Source of the DNA: Megaustenia siamemsis
Lineage: Eukaryota > Mollusca > Gastropoda > Stylommatophora > Ariophantidae
Direction of reading: 5' to 3'
NCBI GenBank assembly: GCA_032433765.1
Contig: JAVIAB010000101.1
Span: 57,759,592 to 57,823,591, forward strand
Length of the DNA: 64,000 nt
A program made the position numbers and the translations under genes. How positions within the stretch are numbered: the stretch's first letter is position 1; each line of letters opens with the position of its first letter. The notes under the pieces were generated by a model. That model was not told where the DNA came from. It saw only the letters and a list, made by a program, of their open reading frames with translations, and did no database searches. Below are positions 34,927 through 44,967 of this stretch, piece by piece.

Positions 34927-37682
34927 AATCTTCTTCTTCTACCTTTTAGCTCCCAGTGGAGCATAGGTCTTCAACAAACACTTTCCAAGTCGTTCTGTTT
35001 TTGCAATTCTTTTAAGATCATTCCATGTCTTCCCCATCATCTTCATCTCTGCTTCAATCTGTCTTCTCCAAGAATTCCTTGGTCTTCCTCTTTGTCTTTT
35101 CCCCTGGGGATTCCAAAAAAGGGCCTGTTGTGTAATACTCTCAGTTGGTTTCCGTAGTGTGTGTCCTATCCATCGCCATCGTCTTCGCTGTATTTCTTTA
35201 TCCACTGGTATTTGACCGGTACATTTCCATAATTCCACGTTTGTGACTTTGTCCTGCCATTTCCATCCCTTTATTCTGCGCAAGCATCCATTAATGAAAG
35301 TCTGTACCTTCGTGATTGTCAATTTTGTTATTCTCCATGTTTCACAGCCATATAATAGAACCGACTTAACATTGGAGTTGAAAATTTGTATTTTTGTATT
35401 TAGCCTAATTTCTTTGGATTTCCATATGTTTCCCAGTGCAATGAAAGCTCCTCTTGCTTTTGATATCCTTATTTTGGTATCGTTTTCTGTTCCTCCCTCT
35501 TTATCTATATTACTGCCCAGATATATATAAGATTGTACGTCTAGTAGAGGTATTTCTCCTAGTTTTATTTGGTTATTGCCAACTGCATTAATTCTCATAA
35601 TGTTGGTCTTATCTCTATTAATCTTTAGTCCTAGCTGTTGTGATCTCTCATCTAATATACTCATTTTATCTTGCATCTGTTGGTGGCTGTGTGATAGGAG
35701 AGCTATGTCATCAGAAAAGTCTAAATCATCAAGTTGTTTGGTCAGTGACCACTGGATCCCATTTCTGTTGTTTTGAGTTATTTTCATAATCCAATCTATG
35801 GCCAGTAGAAAGAGAAATGGAGACAGAAGGCATCCTTGCCTTACTCCTGTTCTTATTTCAAATGCTTCTGTAAGCTGTCCTTCATGCACCACACTACATT
35901 TTGTTCCTTCATACATTGTTTTTATCAGGTTAATAAACTTTATGGGGATTCCATAATGACTCAGCAACTTCCAAAGCATTCTTCTGTCTAAACTATCAAA
36001 TGCCTTTTCGTAATCTATGAATCCAATATAAAGTGGGGATTTTAGTTCTAAACTTTGTTCAACTATTATACGTAGAGTAGTTATTTGATCAGCACATGAT
36101 CTGTTCTTCCTAAAACCTGCTTGTTCATCTCTCAAGTGTTTCTCTATAGCCTCTTTTAGTCTCTCCAGAATGATTCTGCCTAATATTTTTCCTGGCACTG
36201 ATAGTAGCATAATTCCCCTATAATTTGTGCACTCCTGTAAACTTCCTTTCTTTGGTAGTTTGGTCATATAACCTTCTCTCCAGTCTTTAGGTATTTCTTC
36301 CCTCTCCCAAATTTTATCCAATAGATTATGTAACATCTTGGTAGAGGTGATAATATCTGCTTTGATGGCTTCCGAAGGAATTTCATCTGGTCCTGTGGCT
36401 TTACCATCTTTTAACAGTTTGATGGCTTTCATTATTTCTTCTTTGCTTGGTTTTCCGCAGTTAACGTGTAATTCTTCTTCTGCTGGTAGTATATCTGGAG
36501 GATTATTTGAGCCAGGTCTGTTCAAAAGTTCTTCAAAGTGCTCCTTCCATCTCTCCATTTGTTCCTTTATATTACTAAGCAGATTTCCTTTCTTATCTTT
36601 GATAAAGGCGTTGATCTGTTTGTATTTTCCACCTAATTTCTTTGTGCTGTTGTACAGTTCTTTCATATTCCCTTTATTTGCTGCTTCTTCTGCCTCTTTA
36701 GCTAATTCATCTATATATTTCCTCTTATCCCTTTTAATGCATCTTCTCACTTCTTTGTTCACCTCTGTGTAAGCTTCCTGTGTCTTGGCTTTATTACTTC
36801 TTGTTTTGCTTTTATTTATGTCTGCTTTCTTGTTCTTTCTTTCTTTAATTTTATCCAGGGTCTCTGCTGTCATCCATGCCTTATTCTGGCGTTCTCTTTT
36901 CCCCAGTGTTTCTTCGCATGTCTCTTTCCATATATTTTTTACCTGTTTCCAATGATCTTCTATATTTATTGTATTTTCTAGTTGTTGGAGGACTTGGTAT
37001 TTGTTTGATATTGTGACTGCGAATTTATCTTTAATTCCTTGTTCTTTAAGAAACCCTACATTGAAATACGTTCTGCCCTTATTCGTTGTAGTATACCTTT
37101 TTAATTTAATTTTAAGTTTGGCTAACAGCAGATGATGATCAGAAGCTATATCTGCCCCTCTATATACTTTTACATCCTGTAAGGATGACTTAAACTTATT
37201 ATTAATACATATGTGATCAATTTGATTTTCCGTTCTATGATCTGGTGACACCCATGTAGCTTTGTGTATTCTTTTATGTTGGAATATTGTTCCTCCTAGG
37301 CTCATTTGATTAAGGGCGCAGAAATTCACAAATATCTCTCCATTCTCGTTTATATCTCCAAGTCCATGTTTTCCCATAATCTCTTCAAAGCCTCTGTTGT
37401 CTGATCCTACCTTAGCATTTAGGTCTCCCATCAAGATTATAATATCCTTGGCTCGTCTTGCATCCATCTGGCATTGTAGCTGTTTATAAAAATCATCTTT
37501 AACTGAGTCATCTTTATCGTTGGTTGGTGCATAGCATTGTATAATGTGTAATTTTATTTTGTTTTTGGTTGTTCTAAATGTTGCTCTCACCAGTCTTGGT
37601 CCCACTGCCTCCCATTCTATTAGTGTCTTCTGTGCATTCTTTGATAGCATTATAGCTACCCCTTCGCTATGTTGTGCTCCTG
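34927..37682 (-). mobile_element. LINE D, RTE-like non-LTR retrotransposon, 5'-truncated
   Basis: A 2756-bp insertion is bounded by GTGGATTGAAC at 34916-34926 and 37683-37693 (11-bp TSD). The 5' end is cut within the endonuclease. The 3' end is the ORF stop TAG running straight into AAGAAGAAG, so there is essentially no 3' UTR. The target is a small repeat of about 38 bp (GATTGTGTGGATTGAACCTT) whose other units lie at 37697-37800. With 903 undisrupted codons it is the youngest-looking autonomous-type element here, though it lacks its 5' end and promoter. Confidence 0.93.
34939..37650 (-). CDS. LINE D endonuclease / reverse transcriptase (N-terminally truncated)
   Basis: The frame encodes an APE-type endonuclease fragment and a complete reverse transcriptase. 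The endonuclease part shows QCYAPTND (about 38-45), GDLNAK (75-80), IDHICIN (144-150) and the SDHHL end (170-174). The first 60-70 residues of the domain are missing. Reverse-transcriptase signs are KATGPDEIP (418-426), the LPKKG/NYRGI block (465-480), EQAGFRKNRSC (509-519), catalytic Asp in DYEKAFDSLD (546), TGVRQGCLLSP (601-611) and FSDDIALL with the Asp pair at 647-648. After the palm come YLGS, a YGCETW segment and KRQRGRPRNSW, and the protein ends APLGAKR. The open frame continues upstream of the first Met through HSEGVAIM to the insertion edge, so the Met is not a natural start. The enzyme would nick target DNA and prime reverse transcription. No stop or frameshift is present. Domain order fits RTE-like LINEs. 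Confidence 0.92.
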   Translation of the reverse strand: MLSKNAQKTLIEWEAVGPRLVRATFRTTKNKIKLHIIQCYAPTNDKDDSVKDDFYKQLQCQMDARRAKDIIILMGDLNAKVGSDNRGFEEIMGKHGLGDINENGEIFVNFCALNQMSLGGTIFQHKRIHKATWVSPDHRTENQIDHICINNKFKSSLQDVKVYRGADIASDHHLLLAKLKIKLKRYTTTNKGRTYFNVGFLKEQGIKDKFAVTISNKYQVLQQLENTINIEDHWKQVKNIWKETCEETLGKRERQNKAWMTAETLDKIKERKNKKADINKSKTRSNKAKTQEAYTEVNKEVRRCIKRDKRKYIDELAKEAEEAANKGNMKELYNSTKKLGGKYKQINAFIKDKKGNLLSNIKEQMERWKEHFEELLNRPGSNNPPDILPAEEELHVNCGKPSKEEIMKAIKLLKDGKATGPDEIPSEAIKADIITSTKMLHNLLDKIWEREEIPKDWREGYMTKLPKKGSLQECTNYRGIMLLSVPGKILGRIILERLKEAIEKHLRDEQAGFRKNRSCADQITTLRIIVEQSLELKSPLYIGFIDYEKAFDSLDRRMLWKLLSHYGIPIKFINLIKTMYEGTKCSVVHEGQLTEAFEIRTGVRQGCLLSPFLFLLAIDWIMKITQNNRNGIQWSLTKQLDDLDFSDDIALLSHSHQQMQDKMSILDERSQQLGLKINRDKTNIMRINAVGNNQIKLGEIPLLDVQSYIYLGSNIDKEGGTENDTKIRISKARGAFIALGNIWKSKEIRLNTKIQIFNSNVKSVLLYGCETWRITKLTITKVQTFINGCLRRIKGWKWQDKVTNVELWKCTGQIPVDKEIQRRRWRWIGHTLRKPTESITQQALFWNPQGKRQRGRPRNSWRRQIEAEMKMMGKTWNDLKRIAKTERLGKCLLKTYAPLGAKR

Positions 37683-37696
37683 GTGGATTGAACCAT

Positions 37697-37800
37697 CTAT
37701 TGATACAAAAGATTGTGTGGGTTGTGAACCTTCTATTGATAGAAGAGATTGTGTGGATTGAACCTTCTATGGGTACGAGAGATTATGTGAATTGAGTCAT
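37697..37800. repeat. Small ~38-bp tandem repeat, LINE D target
   Basis: Three units contain GATTGTGTGG(A/G)TTG(T)GAACC followed by TTCTAT and a short spacer. A partial unit lies left of LINE D at 34905-34926. LINE D therefore landed inside this array. Confidence 0.8.
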
Positions 37801-37921
37801 AAGATTATAGATGAGTACGCAAATTATATACAGTAAAGTCTCGATTATCCGGAATGCTTGGGGAAGAACCCATTCTGGATAATTGAATTTTTCTGGATAA
37901 TCGAGAGTAAGAAAACCAAAC

Positions 37922-38347
37922 TCAAAATTTATGAAAAAACATGATTGAAAAATTGCAATGCTCAGAAACATTTAAATTCGTGTGACATTCACTAGCTTTC
38001 TCTATCAACATGGGTCCTGATATTGGCATTCCTTTTCTTCTTCTTTCTAAAAACCACACATAAAGGACGTCGTCGAGTTTTTCAAATTTTGGCCGTTTCA
38101 TACTTCGTCTCTGGTGTATATTGTTGCTGCTTTCAGACTCCGACGCAAACTTAAACAGCTCATCTTTTTGATTTTGTATGTCATATAATGTTGAAGAGGC
38201 TATGCCAAATTCAGTCATCAAAACGTTGCGATTAACGCCTTTTTCAAGTCTACTAGCGATTTCAATCTTCTGGTTCAGTGTCAATACAGTTCGCTTGCGT
38301 TTACCTTTGCGGGAAATTGAGGTGTGGTTTGCACTCGCAGAGGCCAT
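37922..38347 (-). CDS. Truncated Tigger transposase, CENP-B-like DNA-binding domain only
   Basis: A 141-residue frame starts MASASANHTSISRKGKRKRT. Residues about 18-60 (LTLNQKIEIASRLEKGVN, then FGIASSTLYDI) form a Psq/CENP-B N-terminal helix-turn-helix. Residues about 90-125 (KLDDVLYVWFLERRRKGMPI, then SGPMLIEKA) are the start of the second CENP-B-type helix-turn-helix. The frame then runs out as NVSEHCNFSIMFFHKF near the deletion point. Tigger transposases normally follow this with a DDE nuclease domain, which is missing. The reading frame is intact and could in principle make a DNA-binding-only protein that binds the element's own ends. Nothing here shows that it is expressed. Confidence 0.85.
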   Translation of the reverse strand: MASASANHTSISRKGKRKRTVLTLNQKIEIASRLEKGVNRNVLMTEFGIASSTLYDIQNQKDELFKFASESESSNNIHQRRSMKRPKFEKLDDVLYVWFLERRRKGMPISGPMLIEKASECHTNLNVSEHCNFSIMFFHKF

Positions 38348-39045
38348 TATTTAACACAAAAATGTATTCCGTTAAAAAGTATGCACACATGCGTTTATAG
38401 CATATCATGTATAATTTATACTGATGGAACGAATTTCAGCTTGCACAAATGTCTGAGACAAACTAACGTCAAACTCTGTATCTTACTCTTTTTGAATTTC
38501 CAGTCGGTAATTTTTGAACCCCTCCCCCTTCTTCTCACCATCTCTATGTCACTGCACGCCGGCTGCTCAACCTTTGATTTATAATCATCAAAGTTATGGG
38601 CTCTTCAATTTTCACAAACAATACGTCTGCTTCTAATGTTCGGTCAGACTGTCAAACGCCATATTTTTGACAAATTCATGACCAACTTTAGATCTAAAGC
38701 AGGCTATGAGAAAATTAAGCAAATTTGTAAAATCATGTAGATAAGTGTTTTTGGCACGACTAAGATTTCCCGACAAAAACATTTAGTCGGGGGAAAAAGT
38801 GAAGATATAGACTGTCTGTCGCTTTTACTTGGAATATTTGGAGACACAATGTCTGGATTGAATAAAATATGTTCGCTCCTATTTGAAGTATATTACTGTA
38901 AATACACTATTGTAAACGCAATATTGTGTAATGATAGAGCCTGTAGAAGTAAGCGCAGCGCACAAACCGTGTTGTAGCGTTTCGATTTCCGGATAAAGGC
39001 ATTTAATTTAACTGAACAAAACATGATTCAAGCTTTCTCCCTATA

Positions 39046-39319
39046 GTAAAGTAAAGTACCCCCCGTCACGCCAAGTGGCGTATAGGGAAATATGGTGTTA
39101 GTGACCCTATATTTTACAGACCTTCAGCACATGATTTTTGGGGTAATGTGGTCGGTATTACGCCCGTGCTGCTTTTACTTTCCCAGAAAAAATCCAGTAC
39201 CCATTTAAGGCTGGGTGAACCCGGAGCCGTCGGTTGGGATCGAACCCTACCCCTTGTCCGTAGTAGTCCAGTTCACTAACCACTGAGCTATCGCGGCTCC
39301 TACTAATTTTTAGGGAATT
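39046..39319 (-). mobile_element. tRNA-derived SINE S3, copy 2, inside Tigger
   Basis: The same element as at 29.1 kb in the opposite orientation. On the minus strand the head GGAGCCGCGATAGCTCAGTG contains a perfect A box (TAGCTCAGTGG), the B box is GGTTCGATCCC, and the tail is TACTTTACTTTAC. TTTCTCCCTATA at 39034-39045 and 39320-39331 forms a 12-bp target-site duplication. About 19 extra bases lie between the SINE head and the right duplication. Confidence 0.9.
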
Positions 39320-39408
39320 TTTCTCCCTATAATAATTAAAAAAAAAAAAAAAGTCCGTTAAATTGAGAATTTCGGATTATTGAGTACCGCATAATCGAGA
39401 CTTTACTG

Positions 39409-39588
39409 TACTAAGAAACAGATTTGAGAAACGTGGATAGAACTATAAGCAAAATTACAGGAGTCTACAAGTTGCTGAATTAGAATGTTAAGAAAGAACA
39501 CTAAGAATCACAAAGTTACATGCACATCAATATCGTCGGTAGGTTAAGTTTTGTAACATGCCATGAACAGTATAGAGTTTAAATTGAA
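39409..39588. other. Unique intronic spacer
   Basis: Short unremarkable DNA between the Tigger element and the LINE B tail. Confidence 0.4.
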
Positions 39589-39783
39589 TCATCATCAAGT
39601 ACCGGTTCTACTGGCGTAGGTGATCATGTCTCTCCACAACTTTCGATCTCGGCAGCTATTTATCATTTCTGTTGTTGACCTTCTGCCAAGCCGTTCTCTT
39701 AAGCTGTCTATTATTTTTTCTTTTTGCTTCCCTCTATCTCTTCGTCCCTCAATTTTTCCAGTTGTTACAATATATTCCAGCTG
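39589..39783 (-). mobile_element. LINE B copy, 3' half (interrupted by LINE A)
   Basis: The minus-strand frame reads MRREQLEYIVTTGKIEGRRD, GKQKEKIIDSLRERLGRRST, DRKLWRDMITYASRTGT and stops in a TGATGATGA-type tail. It joins the other half at 42123-42450 once LINE A and one 13-bp duplication are discounted. A 7-bp ATTGAAT at 39583-39589 and 42451-42457 may be the target-site duplication of LINE B itself. Confidence 0.9.
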
Positions 39784-39796
39784 TTCTCTTCTCATT

Positions 39797-42109
39797 CTAT
39801 CTATCTATTGACCTTTCGAGCCGTAACCGGCCCATAGGGCGTAGACCAAGATACACCTTCTCCTATATGAATTTTTGTTCTAGCAGTTTTCTTTTAAAGA
39901 TATTTTATTAAATCTCGCCATCTGTCTCTGTTCTGTGCAAGCAGTTCTATCTCATTGAGGGAGCCGATTCCTGCTGCTCTTGCCTCTCTCATCAATGTTC
40001 TTCTCAGTGTCTCCCTGGGTCTTCCTCTTTTTCTTTTACCTGTTGTTTCCCATATGAGGGCTTGCTTTGCTATTCGATTATTATCTCTTCTCATCACATG
40101 TCCAACGTATGACCATCGTCTTTTCTTTATTACTGAAGATATTAGTGGTTGATTGGCGATTTCTCTAATTTCCTCGTTTGTTTTGAATTCGTTCCATTCT
40201 ATACCAAGTATTTTCCTTAGACATTTATTTTCGAATGCGTTCAACTTTGTTTCTATATCTCTTGTTGTTTTCCAGCTTTCACACGCATACGTAAGGGTTG
40301 ATAGTACATTTGATTTGAATAGCCTAAGTTTTGTGTTTGTGCTAATGAGTTTTGATTTCCACAACTTTTCAAGGCTTCTGAAAGACATTGCTGCTTTAGC
40401 CAGTCTGATTCTAATTTCTTTGCTCGTATCCCCTTCTCGATCAATGTGACTTCCAAGATAGATAAAGTGATCGATCTCTTCTACTGGTTTGTTTTCCATG
40501 TATATTTTGTCACTTGTTGGAATTAAACTTTTCATGACTTTAGTCTTTTCATGATTGACCTCAAGCCCAATTTTGCTGGCTATTGATGATAGTTCATTTG
40601 TGTTTTCCTGCATCGTTTTTATCTGACTGCTGATGAGAACTATGTCATCAGCAAAGTCGAGGTCCTCCAAATGGTCTCCTTGTATCCATTCGATGCCTTT
40701 ATTACCAGTGCAGCATTTCTTCATTATGAAGTCCATAACAATTCCAAATAACAAGGGCGATAAAATACATCCTTGTTTAACCCCAGTTTCTATTGGGAAA
40801 CATTCGCTCAGTCCTTCCTCTGTTCGAACTGCACATGTGTAACCATCATACATGTCTTTGATAATATTTATGATTTTTGATGGTAAACCATATTGCTTCA
40901 GAATTTTCCACAAAGAATCTCTATGAATACTATCAAATGCTTTTTTGAAGTCGATGAAGTTAAGTACAAAAGGTTTTTGCTTTTCAATATGTTCCTCCAA
41001 TATAAGTCGTAGAGTGAAAATGTGGTCAAGACAGCTTCTCCCTTTTCTAAACCCAGCCTGTTCTTCACGCATTACTGTATCTATTGAATCCTTTATTCTA
41101 TTTAGGATGATTTTACAGAATAACTTTGAGGCAACTGACAAAAGTGTCACGCCTCTCCAGTTGTTACAATCTCTAAGATTGCCCTTTTTTGGGATCTTAA
41201 CAATGATTCCTTTTTTCCATTTATGAGGCGTCTTCTCTGTTTTCCAAATGATGTTGAACATTTTTGGAGATGTATTAAATTATGGCTATCAATTGCCTTG
41301 AGGATCTCAGCTGTTAACTTATCCTCTCCAGCAGCCTTGTTATTGGTCATTAGCTTTAAGGTGGTTTCTATTTCACTCAAGGTGAAGTCATCTAAATTTA
41401 CATCTAATTCTGCTGCTGGTGTTTCAGCTTCAAAATCTATTAAACTGTGAGGTAGTGGACGGTTAAGAATTTCTTTGAAGTGTTCTGCCCAACGAGCTTT
41501 TATGTCTGCGCTTGTTGTTAGCATTAATCCAGATTTGTCTAGAATTGGTGTTCCACTGGATGTATAGGTGTTTGTCAGCATCTTTTGTACTGTATAGAGA
41601 GTTCTGCTGTCTCCTGTAATTGCAGCTGTCTCTGCTTTCTCTGCCAAGTTGTCTATATAAGCTCTTGTATCTCTTCTTGCCGAACTTTTCACTTTGTTGT
41701 CTAATTCTTTGTATGTTGCTTTTGCCAGAACCTTTCCAAGATCTGTCTTTACATTAGTCACGGCTCTCTTTGCTTCTCTTCTTTCTTTGATGTATTTCCA
41801 TGTGGTGTCTGAGATCCAAGCTCGTTTTTCCATTTTCTTCAGTCCGGCACTTGCTTCTGCTGCTGTCATTAGTATTTTGCTCTGTGAGTCCCACATTTCA
41901 TTGATATCTAAGTCTATTTCACCGAGTGCTGAATAACAATTACTTAGCTCTATGTTAAACTTTTCCTTTATGGCTTCATCTTTCAGTTTATGACTATCAA
42001 TTTTATGTGTAATTGACCTCTTCTGTTGGTTTCTAAATTTTAATCTTATTTTCCCAATGCACAGGTTGTGGTCACTATTAACATCAGCACCTCTGTAAGC
42101 TCTTACATC
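39797..42109 (-). mobile_element. LINE A copy 2, longest copy, nested in LINE B
   Basis: A 2313-bp insertion is bounded by TTCTCTTCTCATT at 39784-39796 and 42110-42122 (13-bp TSD), which are LINE B coding sequence. It is 5'-truncated in the endonuclease: the first residues are DVRAYRGADVNSDHN, the conserved SDH end. The 3' end has a 3' UTR of about 100 bp ending CCGGTTACGGCTCGAAAGGT then CAATAG, and a GATA-type tail. Both elements point the same way. Confidence 0.95.
39894..42109 (-). pseudogene. LINE A endonuclease end / reverse transcriptase, single frameshift
   Basis: Two overlapping frames (42121-41147 and 41261-39894) together cover the endonuclease end and the whole reverse transcriptase. 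The upstream frame contains SDHNLCIGKIRL and a KAAGEDKLTAEILK block. The downstream one holds KIPKKGNLRDCNNWRGVTLL, EQAGFRKGRSC, FIDFKKAFDSIH (catalytic Asp 104 of that frame), TGVKQGCILSP and DFADDIVLIS (Asp 205-206), then HVMRRD, KRGRPRETL and RWRDLIKYL. The frames part at a T run near 41262: five Ts here, six in the 57.4 and 59.8 kb copies, which read through. One base lost in a homopolymer thus inactivated this copy. The Met-Arg-Arg-Glu at the head of the upper frame comes from LINE B, not LINE A. Confidence 0.9.
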
Positions 42110-42122
42110 TTCTCTTCTCATT

Positions 42123-42450
42123 ACATGGCCAAAAAAAAAAAAAATAATGATTGTCTCTTCCTAATATTGGAAATTAGCTCTCTTTTTGCTTTGGCCTCTC
42201 TCAGAACATCTTCATTACTCTTCTTAGCTGTCCATAGAACTCTCAACATTCTTCTGTAAAACCACATTTCTACAGACTCCAGTGATTTTCTTGTCTGTTG
42301 TCCTATTGTCCATGATTCGCATCCATATGTTAAGACTGGCTCTACATAACATTTAAGAACTCTTTTTCTTGTTTCTATTGTCAAAAATGGATTGCATAGT
42401 ATCTTCCTCATTTTTTGGAAAGCTGCTTTTGCCTGGGCCATTCTGCATCT
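42123..42450 (-). mobile_element. LINE B copy, 5' half (interrupted by LINE A)
   Basis: The minus-strand frame reads MAQAKAAFQKMRKILCNP, TIETRKRVLKCYVEPVLTYG, CESWTIGQQTRKSLESVEMW, FYRRMLR and ISNIRKRQS, then an expanded T/A run (about 42131-42144) before GHV-like sequence and the LINE A insertion point. It is 5'-truncated after the palm. Confidence 0.9.
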
Positions 42451-42649
42451 ATTGAATTAAAATGAATACTGACTGTGTATCTTCTTCTTATTCTGTATAG
42501 ATAATGTTGTAGAATCATGTGTTGAGGGAAAGAATAAATACTGTTTAAATCATGTTGCCACAATACTGAGTTATGTGTCCTAGTTCATTTCAGCATGATT
42601 ATTGTATCAATCAAGAAATAGATATAAAGATATAGACACTGACTCAGAG

Positions 42650-43720
42650 GGTTGTGACCATATTAAAGAGAGTTTTGGGAATGTAATCATATTAAAGAGT
42701 TTTGGGAATGTAACTATATTAGAGTTTTGGGAATGTAACCATATTAAAGAGTTTTGGGACTGTAACCATATTAAAGAGAGTTTGTGGAATGTAACCATAT
42801 TAAAGAGAGTTTGTGGAATGTAACCATATTAAAGAGAGTTTGAAGAATGTAACCATATTAAAGAGAGTTTGTGGAATGTAACCATATTAAAGAGTTTGAG
42901 AAATGTAACCATATTAAAGAGAGTTTGTGCAATGTAACCATATTAAAGAGAGTTTAGGGAATGTAACCATATTAAAGAGTTTGAGAAATGTAACCATATT
43001 AAAGAGAGTTTGTGGAATGTAACCATATTAAAGAGAGTTTTGGGAATGTAACCATATTAAAGAGTTTTTAAAATGTAACCATATTAAAGAGAGTTTGTGG
43101 AATGTAACCATATTAAAGAGAGTTTTGGGAATGTAACCATATTAAAGAGTTTGAGAAATGTAACCATATTAAAGAGGAGTTTGTGGAATGTAACTATATT
43201 AAAGAGAGTTTTGGGAATGTAACCATATTAAAGAGAGTTTGTGGAATGTAACCATATTAAAGAGAGTTTTGGGAATGTAACCATATTAAAGAGTTTGAGA
43301 AATGTAACCATATTAAAGAGGAGTTTGTGGAATGTAACTATATTAAAGAGAGTTTTGGGAATGTAACCATATTAAAGAGAGTTTGTGGAATGTAACCATA
43401 TTAAAGAGAGTTTGTGGAATGTAACCATATTGAAGAGAGTTTTGGGAATGTAACCATATTGAAGAGAGTTTTGGGAATGTAACCATATTAAAGAGAGTTT
43501 GAGAAATGTAACCATATTAAAGAGGAGTTTGTGGAATGTAACTATATTAAAGAGAGTTTTGGGAATGTAACCATATTAAAGAGAGTTTGTGGAATGTAAC
43601 CATATTAAAGAGAGTTTGTGGAATGTAACCATATTGAAGAGAGTTTTGGGAATGTAACCATATTGAAGAGAGTTTTGGGAATGTAACCATATTAAAGAGA
43701 GTTTGAGGGTTGTAACCATG
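42650..43720. repeat. Minisatellite T18: 29-bp unit
   Basis: About thirty-seven units contain GAGAGTTTGTGGAATGTAAC followed by CATATTAAA, mixed with GAGTTTGAGAA and GAGAGTTTTGGGAA forms. A multi-unit block recurs at about 43150, 43310 and 43500. It is the same family as T16. Confidence 0.96.
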
Positions 43721-43959
43721 AAAAAAAAAGAGTATAAAGATTGTAACCTCATTTTAACAAAAGTATAATCTCATTAAAAAGAGTCTGAGGAATATAACTA
43801 CATTAAAATAAGTGAGAAGTTAGCAGTCTAATTATAAACAGTGTAATGATTGTAACTGCCAGAAAATAAGTGCAGAGATTGAAGCTCATTTAATCATTAC
43901 TATAAAAGAATATTAGTATTTTATCCCTTTAAGCAGAGTGTGTTTTGTAATGTCATGAA

Positions 43960-44560
43960 AAGTAGTTGTGATTAAAACCTCATTACATTGAGTGTTGTGG
44001 TTCTGACCTCATTACATAGTGTGTTGGGGTTCTAACCTCATTACACAGAGTGTTGGGGTTCTAACCTCATTACACAGAGTGTTGGGGTTCAAACCTCATT
44101 AATAAGAGTGTTGGGGTTCTAACCTTATTACATAGATTGTTGGGTTGTAACTTCATTACACAGAGTGTTGGGGTTCTAACCTCATTACATAGATTGTTGG
44201 GTTTGTAACTTCATTACGTAGAGTGTTGGGGTTCTAACCTTATTACATAGAGTGTTGGAGTTCTAACCTTATTACATAGAGTGTTGGGGTTCTAACCATA
44301 TTATATAGAGTGTTGGGGTTCTAATCTCATTACATAGAGTGTTGGGGTTCTAACCTTATTACATAGAGTGTTGGAGTTCTAACCTTATTACATAGAGTGT
44401 TGGGGTTCTAACCGTATTACACAGAGTGTTGGGGGTTCTAATCTCATTACATAGAGTGTTGGGGTTCTAATCTCATTACATAGAGTGTTGGGATTCTAAC
44501 CTCATTACAAAGAGTGTTGGGGTTCTAACCTCATTACAAAGAGTGTTGGGGTTCTAACCT
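43960..44560. repeat. Minisatellite T19: 29-bp unit
   Basis: About twenty units contain GAGTGTTGGGGTTCTAACCT followed by CATTACATA. The period equals that of T16/T18, and the GTT/TAAC/CATTA framework is shared, so it is probably a diverged branch of that family. Degenerate traces extend to about 44880. Confidence 0.94.
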
Positions 44561-44967
44561 TTTTAATAAGAGATTGAGATGATTGCAACACCATTAGAAA
44601 GAGTGTTTAAAATATAGCCTACTGAAAATAGTGAGAATTGTATCTTTAAAAATATATTGTGGAGAATTATTTGCATTAAAATAAGTATGAACATTGCGGC
44701 CTCTTTAAAAAAGAACTGTAGCTTTACTAAAGCGAGTGTTGTCTCTTGAAAAATGTATGGAAATTGCAAGCTCATTAAAATGAGTGTGGTGATTGTAGTC
44801 TCATTGAAAAAAAAGTATGAGCATTTAGAAAAAAGCATCAGAGTTGTCACTGCATTGAAAATAGCATGAGAAATTAACTGAGGTGAGAAAAGTGAGGAGT
44901 AAAATTCAAACAAATGTGACAGACAAAGTGGCACAAGCAAATAACAGGAGTTCATGCTGACACTTAC
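44561..44967. other. Decayed repeat and intronic flank of the RIM linker exon
   Basis: Degenerate 29-bp-like units (GAGTGT, TTGTAGCCTCATTAAA) fade towards the donor site at 44967. No further exon is seen. Confidence 0.5.

Larger units (their letters stand above)
37831..39408 (-). mobile_element. Tigger/pogo-type DNA transposon, internally deleted
   Basis: Terminal inverted repeats begin CAGTAAAGTCTCGATTAT at both ends (21 of 22 positions match over the first 22), each flanked by TA (37829-37830, 39409-39410). This is the TIR and target pattern of pogo/Tigger elements of the Tc1/mariner superfamily. It encodes only the DNA-binding part of a transposase (37922-38347). The DDE catalytic domain is absent. 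A SINE S3 copy is inserted at 39046-39319. At 1578 bp with the SINE it is shorter than usual for an autonomous Tigger. Confidence 0.93.

Noticed and set aside
41147..42121. LINE A frame starting at Met-Arg-Arg-Glu as a natural N-terminus
   Set aside because: Those residues come from the LINE B target-site duplication; the endonuclease is truncated.
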